Below, one piece after another: positions 58,128 through 64,000 of a stretch of 64,000 nt of DNA. Source of the stretch: Lota lota (lineage: Eukaryota > Chordata > Actinopteri > Gadiformes > Lotidae); the NCBI GenBank assembly GCA_026745465.1, contig JACYXH010000575.1, positions 72,501-136,500 on the forward strand, written 5' to 3'. The notes beneath the pieces were generated by a model. It was not told the origin of the DNA, did not search any database, and saw only the letters and a list, made by a program, of their open reading frames with translations. Position 1 is the first letter of the stretch, and every line of letters starts with the position of its first letter. A program made the position numbers and the translations under genes.

Positions 58128-58310
58128 CTGCTCTCTCGCTCTCTCGCTCTCTCTCACTCGCTCTCTCTCACTCGCTCTCTCTCACCCTCTCTCTCTCCAT
58201 CTCTCTCTCCCTCACTCTCTCTCTCTCTTGTTTTCTCTCTCTCCCCTGTTCTCTCTCTCTTGTTTTCTCTCTCTCCCCTGTTCTCTCTCGCTCTCTCCAT
58301 CTCTCGCACC
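58128..58310 (+). repeat. (CTCT)n/(CGCTCTCT)n tract
   Basis: A second CT-rich block after the G-rich tract, with TTGTTTTCTCTCTCTCCCCT units repeated. Confidence 0.9.
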
Positions 58311-58737
58311 CCACTGGCTCTGAAAACCTGTGTAATATCTCTCTGTAGTTGTGTTGCCAGTGCTGCATTCCCTGCGCTGCTCGAGAGGTGGGTTCCTATT
58401 TACTATAGAGCTTCTTTCACAATTCCCATTTCTTACAGCTTATTTTACACTTCCTATTTACTAGAGCTTATTTTACACTTCGTATTTGCTAGAGTTGATC
58501 TCATAGTTCGTAGTTACTATAGTTCACACGTTGTTACTGTGTGTTTTTTAGGAGAATGATGTGTAGAGAGATGAAATAGGATCGATGATAAATTTTTGTG
58601 TTTAGTCAAGTGTTGACTAGAGATGTAGAAATACTGTGATGTGGAATGGAAATACGGCTAATGTGATTCATATATTATGATATTGATATTATAGATCGAT
58701 ATTGAGAAGATATAGATTGAGATTGTCAATTATATTT

Positions 58738-58850
58738 TATATATATATGTATATATATATATATATATATACATATATACATATATATGTATGTATGTAT
58801 ATATATATATACATATGTCTGTATGTATGTATGCATATTTGTATATATGT
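58738..58850 (+). repeat. (TA)n/(TATG)n tract
   Basis: ATATATATGTATAT units, alternating purine-pyrimidine. Confidence 0.92.
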
Positions 58851-59866
58851 TCTACCCCATTGCAATGTGCTGTGATTGTAGTCACGGTCTGTTTAATAGT
58901 CCGCATGATAGTCAGACGATGATAACTTGGGATTTTTCAAACAAAGCTTGTCTAGAGTCCAGATCTATCATTTTGTAAATGGACGGTGACTCTGGGTTTG
59001 GGGGTGCTATAAAAGGCGTTCAGGAAGGGAAGGGGTATTTCACTGTCACCGTGACAGTTTATTGGTCTCCTATTGAGCATGAGCCAGGGGTTCTGCTGAC
59101 TACAAGGGCAATGTCGGGTTTCGCTGGAGCGTGTAGTACGGACTTTATTGCAAGGGGAGAGTTGACTAAAATAAACCAAAAAGAAACCCATTCTTGTTCC
59201 AAAAACTCCCTGGAGCGTCACATTTTCAATCCAACTGATTACATAAAAAAAAAAAAAAAAAAACTGCAATTCGCATCAGAACAGCAGCTTTCAACACCGC
59301 TTCTTCCATCGTTTCATCATTTTAATTAGGACGCTGCCATTGCCGACACAGATTGGTTCATGTTATTTTGTGTCCAAGTTCCCTCCTCCTACCCCAGTGT
59401 CTGGGCCAACTGTCTCTACGTTCGGTTACAGACCCCTCTCATTTTGCCAAGTGTGTCTGCTGGCCAACTTCCATCCTTTAACTATATATATATATAAATA
59501 TATATAAATATATAAGAGATGTTACCCTTTGACCGAGCCTCATTTTTACAAAACAAATAACCTCAGAGGTGACGCTGAACATAAGTGCAAAGGCATTAAA
59601 GGGGAGAGTTAAAGGGTATGTTTGTACATTTATAACACATTGATAAATGGATTCAGACTACGAGAAAATATCGATAAAATCAATGAACTGATGCTTTTCG
59701 TCACCGCAAAGTCCTTTCCTGTGTGTTACCTTTTACATCAACGTCTTTTAGAGTCCACGCTTTTCTAGAAGGACCGGTGCATCATGGGTAGGCCAGCACT
59801 GGAACTCAAACGGCGAACAGACATAGAGGTGTCACGGTTTTCAACTACACACCAACTAAACCAGGG

Positions 59867-60050
59867 GCCCGGAGATTCCGGTGGCTAGGGTGTTTGACTC
59901 CCAGACAAAAAGGTTCTGGGGTCGATCCCCAATGTCCAACCCTAACCCTATAGGCATCCTTGAGCAAGATGGCCTCTAACCCCTACCTGCTCCTTAACGA
60001 CATGAAACAAGACAACATCACTGTCGCTTCGGATAAAAACAATGACTGAA
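59867..60050 (+). repeat. tRNA-derived SINE, best-preserved copy in the window
   Basis: An A-box-like head (GGTGGCTAGGGTGTTTGACT) and B box (GGTTCTGGGGTCGATCCCC) are followed by the body GGCATCCTTGAGCAAGATGG, CCTACCTGCTCCTTAACGAC and the tail CTTCGGATAAAAACAATGAC. The Cys/Ser-tRNA-like head and this body are typical of teleost SINEs. Confidence 0.7.
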
Positions 60051-60367
60051 ATAGTGAACCAAACCTTTCTATCCAAACCTCTCCAGTCATTCAAGACTAG
60101 GTTGTGACTTCTAAGGGCCTACTGTACCACAAGAAAACGGGTAACACAGCGCTCTGATAGGCTGAGAGGGTAAGGAATTGTGGCGTTGTCCCGGGCAACC
60201 GCAACGCAATTTCCGTTCTCTTGCTTCCTATGAGCAGCTAACAGTCCCTGGAGCGAGACGATTCAGGACAAGAAGGACAACAGCAACGACAAGGAGAATA
60301 AATATGGAGTTTTGACGAGGAATTTGACAAAGCAATATCCGAAACATGTAACAGAAAAGGATGTCCC

Positions 60368-60560
60368 TCTATTGGGAGTCCCGCCCTCTTTCTCTCCTCT
60401 AAAACCATGTTACTGAAAGTCCCGCCCTCTCTCTCACCGCTAAACCCATGTTACTGAAAGTCCCGCCCTCTCTCTCACCGCTAAACGAATGTCACTGAAA
60501 GTCCCGCCCTCTCTCTCACCGCTAAACCCATGTTACCGAAAGTCCCGCCCTCCCTCTCGC
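60368..60560 (-). repeat. About 40-bp minisatellite homologous to adss intron 10 array, inverted
   Basis: Plus strand: GTTACTGAAAGTCCCGCCCT then CTCTCTCACCGCTAAACCCA, about five copies. Its reverse complement matches the unit at 49635-50070. Confidence 0.93.
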
Positions 60561-60689
60561 CAATAACACTCATTTGGAGCGTCCTGTTTGTTACGTTACG
60601 TCGGAAAATCTGAACCATGGGAACCATATTAGTGATGTAATATATATGCCATTTGTTAGACACTTTTGTGCATGGGCTGTCCTCCTAGT

Positions 60690-60770
60690 GAGAATAGAAC
60701 CCCTAAACCTGGCAGTGTTAATACCTTGCTCTACCACTAGAGCTACACAGGACCACATTGTCCAACTAAT
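60690..60770 (-). repeat. tRNA-derived SINE fragment
   Basis: The minus strand carries TGTAGCTCTAGTGGTAGAGC then GGTATTAACACTGCCAGG, an A-box-like tRNA head; same family as 43575-43665. Confidence 0.55.
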
Positions 60771-60939
60771 ACAGTGTTATAACACATTACTCACTGTGAA
60801 TGCCTCTCTCCCTCTCTCTGCAACTACACCTACTGTCTCTCTCTCTCTCTCTCTCTCTCACTTTGCATGTAAATGTACTCTCTCTATCTCTCTCTCTCCC
60901 TCTCCTTCTCTGCATGTGCACGTATTGTCACTCTCCCAG

Positions 60940-61060
60940 TGTCACCCACTTCAGCGTGTGAAGTGGACAGCCATCACCGTGGTTACGGGTCCAGGGAGTC
61001 CATCCTACAGCATCAGGAGAAGGACGTCTGGAGGAGACGAAGACGAGTCCTACGGGACAG
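60940..61060 (+). other. Candidate 5' exon of the K2P channel gene
   Basis: A pyrimidine-rich stretch ending CTCTCCCAG precedes 60940, and ACGGGACAG|GTGAGC is a strong 5' splice site after 61060. The 121-base segment between is unique sequence of normal composition in an otherwise repetitive area. It could be a non-coding first exon, or, if joined to AG|AGGAGG at 61913, it would be in frame with the channel ATG through a Gly-rich linker. No homology recognised. Confidence 0.3.
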
Positions 61061-61079
61061 GTGAGCATGACCTGGAGGT

Positions 61080-61565
61080 GGAGATGACGAAGGTGGTGGT
61101 AGTGTTGGTGAAGGTGTGGTGGTGGTGGTGATAGTGTGGGCGGGGGTGGTGGTGGAGGTGATTGTGTTGGTGTTGGTGATAATTGTGGTAGTGATAATAG
61201 TGTTGGTGGTGGTGGTGGTGGTGATGGAGGTGGTATAGTTGGTAGTGGTGGTGTTGGTGATGGAGGTGTGGTGATGGGAGGCCGTGGTGGTGGTGGTGGA
61301 GGAGGAGTTTGTGGCGATAGTGTTGGTGGTGTTGGGATGCTGGTGTATGGTGGTGCTGATGGTGGAGTGATATTGGGGGTGGAGATAGTGGTAATGTTGG
61401 TGACAGTGGCGGTGGAGATGTTGGTCATGGAGGAGGTGGTGGCAGTGGGTGGAGGTGTTGGAGATAGGGATGATAGTGATGGTGGCAGAGGTATTGGTGG
61501 TGGCAGAGGTGGTATGGTCGTAGCGTGGCGTGGTGGTGGTGATGATGATGGTGTAAGTGGTGGGG
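61080..61565 (+). repeat. (GGTGGT)n/(GATGGTG)n G-rich minisatellite-like tract
   Basis: GTGGTG-rich sequence with irregular GAT, TGTT and GGA interruptions for nearly 500 bases. The antiparallel strand gives a spurious Thr/Pro/Ser-rich open frame. Confidence 0.85.
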
Positions 61566-61736
61566 GCTACTGGTGTTCTACTGGTGGCTGACAGTCCCAC
61601 CCCACTAGCAGTCACCAAGAAGGCAGTGGAGAGGTGGTTTGCCAGTGGCTACTGGGAAAGCCCACAGCAGCCCTCGACGCTACGCCTGTGGTTGGGCTTC
61701 TCCATCTCCCCTTAGCAGTTAATGTGCAGTCATGTA

Positions 61737-61738
<2 letters not shown>

Positions 61739-61808
<70 letters not shown>
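61739..61808 (+). repeat. (GT)n microsatellite, about 35 units
   Basis: Uninterrupted GT run about 85 bases before the exon of the K2P gene. Confidence 0.97.
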
Positions 61809-61809
<1 letters not shown>

Positions 61810-62006
61810 GGAGCCAGTGGGTCGATGCCGCATGACTAATCTCTGTTCCTTGTGGCTTTTTTTATTTTACATGCTAACGGTTCGCTTGTAGTAGCCTCTC
61901 TGCCGAGCGCAGAGGAGGAAGAGGTGGAGGAGGAGGTGGTGGTGGAGGAGGAGTGGGTAAACAGCAGCCGCAGCAGCCTTCTCTGAATCTGAGGGGAGGT
62001 GTAAGC

Positions 62007-62195
62007 ATGCGCTGCTCCACCCTTCTTGGTATCCTGACGGGGGTGCTGCTGTACCTGGTGCTGGGGGCCGTGGTGTTCCGAACACTGGAGGCCCCCCAGG
62101 AGGAAGGTCAGCACAACCACCTTCAGGACACACGCCGCGACTTCCTGTTCAACTTCACCTGCGTCAGCCCTGACAACCTGCAGGCGCTCATCGAG
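62007..62195 (+). CDS. kcnk4: Two-pore potassium channel, TRAAK/TREK type, first coding exon (partial)
   Basis: The exon encodes 63 residues, MRCSTLLGILTGVLLYLVLG at the start, then VVFRTLEAPQEE, and ends in a cap-region segment FNFTCVSPDNLQALIE. This is the first transmembrane helix (residues about 5-25), the ALE-P motif and the beginning of the extracellular cap helix, with the conserved cap cysteine in CVS. The very short N-terminus before TM1 and the MR start match KCNK4 (TRAAK) better than KCNK2 or KCNK10, which have longer N-termini. These channels carry background K+ current opened by stretch and lipids. The exon ends ATCGAG|GTACGC in phase 0, where TREK-family genes have an intron. 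The upstream frame is Gly/Gln-rich and open to about 61891 without an ATG; a 3' splice site is likely at TTGTAG (61890) or GCGCAG (61912). The pore-loop exons are outside the window. Confidence 0.75.
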
Positions 62196-62915
62196 GTACG
62201 CTCCACCTGTTGAACTCTACACTTGGAGGACTCTTCCTCTGTCACTCATAGAGGTACGCTACACCTGTTGAACTGTACACCTGGAGGACTCTTCCTCTGT
62301 CACTCATAGAGGTACGCTACACCTGTTGAACTGCACACCTGTTGAACTGTACACCTGGAGGACTCTTCCTCTGTCACTCATAAAGGTACGCTACACCTGG
62401 TCAACTGTACACCTGTTGAACTGTACACCTGGGGGACTCTTCCTCTGTCACTCATAGAGGTACACTACACCTGGTCAACTGTACACCTGTTGAACTGTAC
62501 ACCTGGAAGACTCTTCCTCTGTCACTCATAGAGGTACGCTACACCTGTTGAACTGCACACCTGGGGGACTTTTCCTCTGTCACTCATAGAGGTACGCTAC
62601 ACCTGTTGAACTGCACACCTGGGGGACTTTTCCTCTGTCACTCATAGAGGTACGCTACACCTGTTGAACTGCACACCTGGGGGACTTTTCCTCTGTCACT
62701 CATAGAGGTACGCTACACCTGTTGAACTGCACACCTGGGGGACTTTTCCTCTGTCACTCATAGAGGTACGCTACACCTGTTGTACTGTACACCTGGAGGA
62801 CTCTTCTTCTGTCACTCATACTGTACATCTGTTGAACTGGACACCTGGAGGACTCTTCCTCTGTCACTCATGGTACGCTATACCTGTTGAACTGTACACC
62901 TGGAGGACTCTTCCT
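62186..62915 (+). repeat. 56-60-bp minisatellite carrying the K2P 5' splice site
   Basis: The true junction is TCATCGAG|GTACGCTCCACCTG. About ten downstream units repeat TCATAGAG|GTACGCTACACC, TGTTGAACTG(T/C)ACACCTG and GACTCTTCCTCTGTCAC, i.e. the last exon bases and the donor. Confidence 0.95.
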
Positions 62916-64000
62916 ATTTTAAAACAGGGACATCCCAGCCAGTAATAGCTGTAAATTAGATGACCACTGAAGATGACGGGCTATAGGCCTACAGTAAGAC
63001 TGATGTTTAATGCACACTTTTTCCTTTTTACCGTTTATTTGTAGTACCGGTATATATGGAGTACAAACCATCAGTTATGTAAAAAATGCCAAAAGTATGC
63101 CCCCCCATGTAGCCTATTTCAGCCATACGCTGTGCGGCTATATCCGTGCTGCTATGTTGTGTGCGATCCCAGGGGGCCGTTAGACTGTGACCGGGGGCCG
63201 GGAGACAGGTGCGCTGAGGTCGAGCGATAAAAATAAAACACCGGGAGTGCGGCGGTGTGGCGGTGGCCCCGGTAGAGAGAAGCAGTAGAGCAGTTGTTGC
63301 GCAGAGGGACGGCCATTTTGGCAGTCACAGGATGCTTGGTGACGCTCGCGGGGAAAAAAGATCGCACATTTGACCCTTTATTTCTTTTCTTCTTTTTTTA
63401 AGAGACGAACGTCAATTAAAGAGACACCTTTGAACAGTGTTCAAGTACAACAAATACAAATTCAGTCACTCAGACTTGAAATGCGTTTAAAGGTGGTGAC
63501 CGCAGACTCGTCAGGGCTAGCGGTAACCAGGGTCAACATTGAAAATGTTTAAACAGGAACGCGTGTGACTACTATGTCACATGCATTCCTGTGTGTATTT
63601 TAAGATGTCGGCATACATGTTTGTTTGTGTAACCCAAGATGAAGGGAATAAATTCATCATGGACTTCTATTATTATTAAGATGAGATTATGTTCTTACTG
63701 CATATATGTAAAACTATGTGACCGTGATCTAGAAAGGATTATGGTCAGGGTCGGTGGAGCTGTCACAAGCCGATGTAATATCAGCGCCCCACAGTGGCTA
63801 TGTTGCGTATTACAGCGACACAATATTTTGTGTGCGGAGAATAATGAATGACAAAAAGGTAGGGAAGGGGATACATGTATGGTATGATGAGCTTTAACGT
63901 ACTTTTACATATAATTTGAGCTTTGATATTTTACTTGCTATTTTATTGTTATTTTCTGTAGACCCACACATATGGTCTACACAAAGCTGACCACACCAGG
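62916..64000. other. Intron 1 of the K2P gene (presumed), no further exon seen
   Basis: No second K2P exon (the WDLGS-type or pore GYGN motif) is visible. The stretch has a GC-rich block at about 63150-63300 and otherwise unique AT-rich sequence. Confidence 0.5.

Larger units (their letters stand above)
51605..60939. other. Repeat-rich spacer between adss and the K2P channel gene
   Basis: I find no protein-coding gene in about 9 kb. The content is dominated by the tandem repeats and SINE copies listed separately. The segment at 55120-55340 (starting TTAAAGGTGCTGTAGGGAGG) looks like a dispersed non-autonomous element common in fish genomes, unidentified. An A tract lies at 59246-59263. Open frames here are short or low-complexity Ser/Leu, Cys/Val or His/Thr tracts from microsatellites. 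Confidence 0.5.

Noticed and set aside
57473..58559. Ser/Leu-rich open frames over 190 codons
   Set aside because: (CT)n sequence lacks stops in most frames; low complexity only.
59867..60050. Functional tRNA gene
   Set aside because: Only A- and B-box-like segments remain and the body continues into a SINE tail; no cloverleaf with acceptor stem.
60928..61618. Thr/Pro/Ser-rich minus-strand open frames, mucin-like
   Set aside because: Opposite strand of a GGTGGT-rich tract; no signal peptide or splice support.

Overview
The window is vertebrate nuclear DNA from a teleost fish. The genes are multi-exon with GT-AG introns, and the introns and spacers are packed with long (GT/CA)n microsatellites, minisatellites and tRNA-derived SINE copies. 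This extreme short-tandem-repeat density is what is known of cod-like fishes (Gadiformes), so a gadiform is my guess. The order is inference only; teleost is secure.

Layout: positions 1-4862 are the presumed 3' UTR and flank of ammecr1. ammecr1 (minus strand, CDS 4863-9228, 6 coding exons, 331 aa) follows, then a spacer and a Toll-like receptor gene of the fish TLR13/21/22/23 group (minus strand, CDS 11449-15376, 3 coding exons, 937 aa). Next is a spacer with two strong hairpins and the presumed kif4 promoter. kif4, the chromokinesin gene (plus strand, CDS 18148-35853), has 30 recognisable coding exons. A 6-kb repeat-rich spacer leads to an adenylosuccinate synthase gene (plus strand, CDS 42104-51248, 13 exons, 469 aa). 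About 10 kb of repeat-dominated spacer follows, and then the first coding exon of a TRAAK/TREK-type two-pore potassium channel (62007-62195), whose remaining exons lie beyond the window. I checked exon phases codon by codon, and all four complete gene models splice in frame. The only exception is one kif4 exon, whose 5' part is replaced by a 275-base G tract that is probably an assembly artefact.

The genes do not form a pathway. They cover a conserved intracellular protein (AMMECR1), innate immune sensing (TLR), mitotic chromosome and spindle function (KIF4), AMP synthesis (ADSS) and membrane potential (K2P channel).

The most unusual signal is that many intronic tandem repeats are anchored exactly on splice sites. 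In kif4, adss and the K2P gene, repeat units contain the last exon bases plus the 5' splice site, or the 3' splice site plus the first exon bases. This lays out series of near-perfect decoy splice sites: 14 identical decoy donors in one kif4 intron, nine decoy acceptors in another, and similar arrays elsewhere. In several of them decoy use would put a premature stop in frame. Two exons (one in adss, one in kif4) also have (GT)n tracts where a polypyrimidine tract would normally sit.
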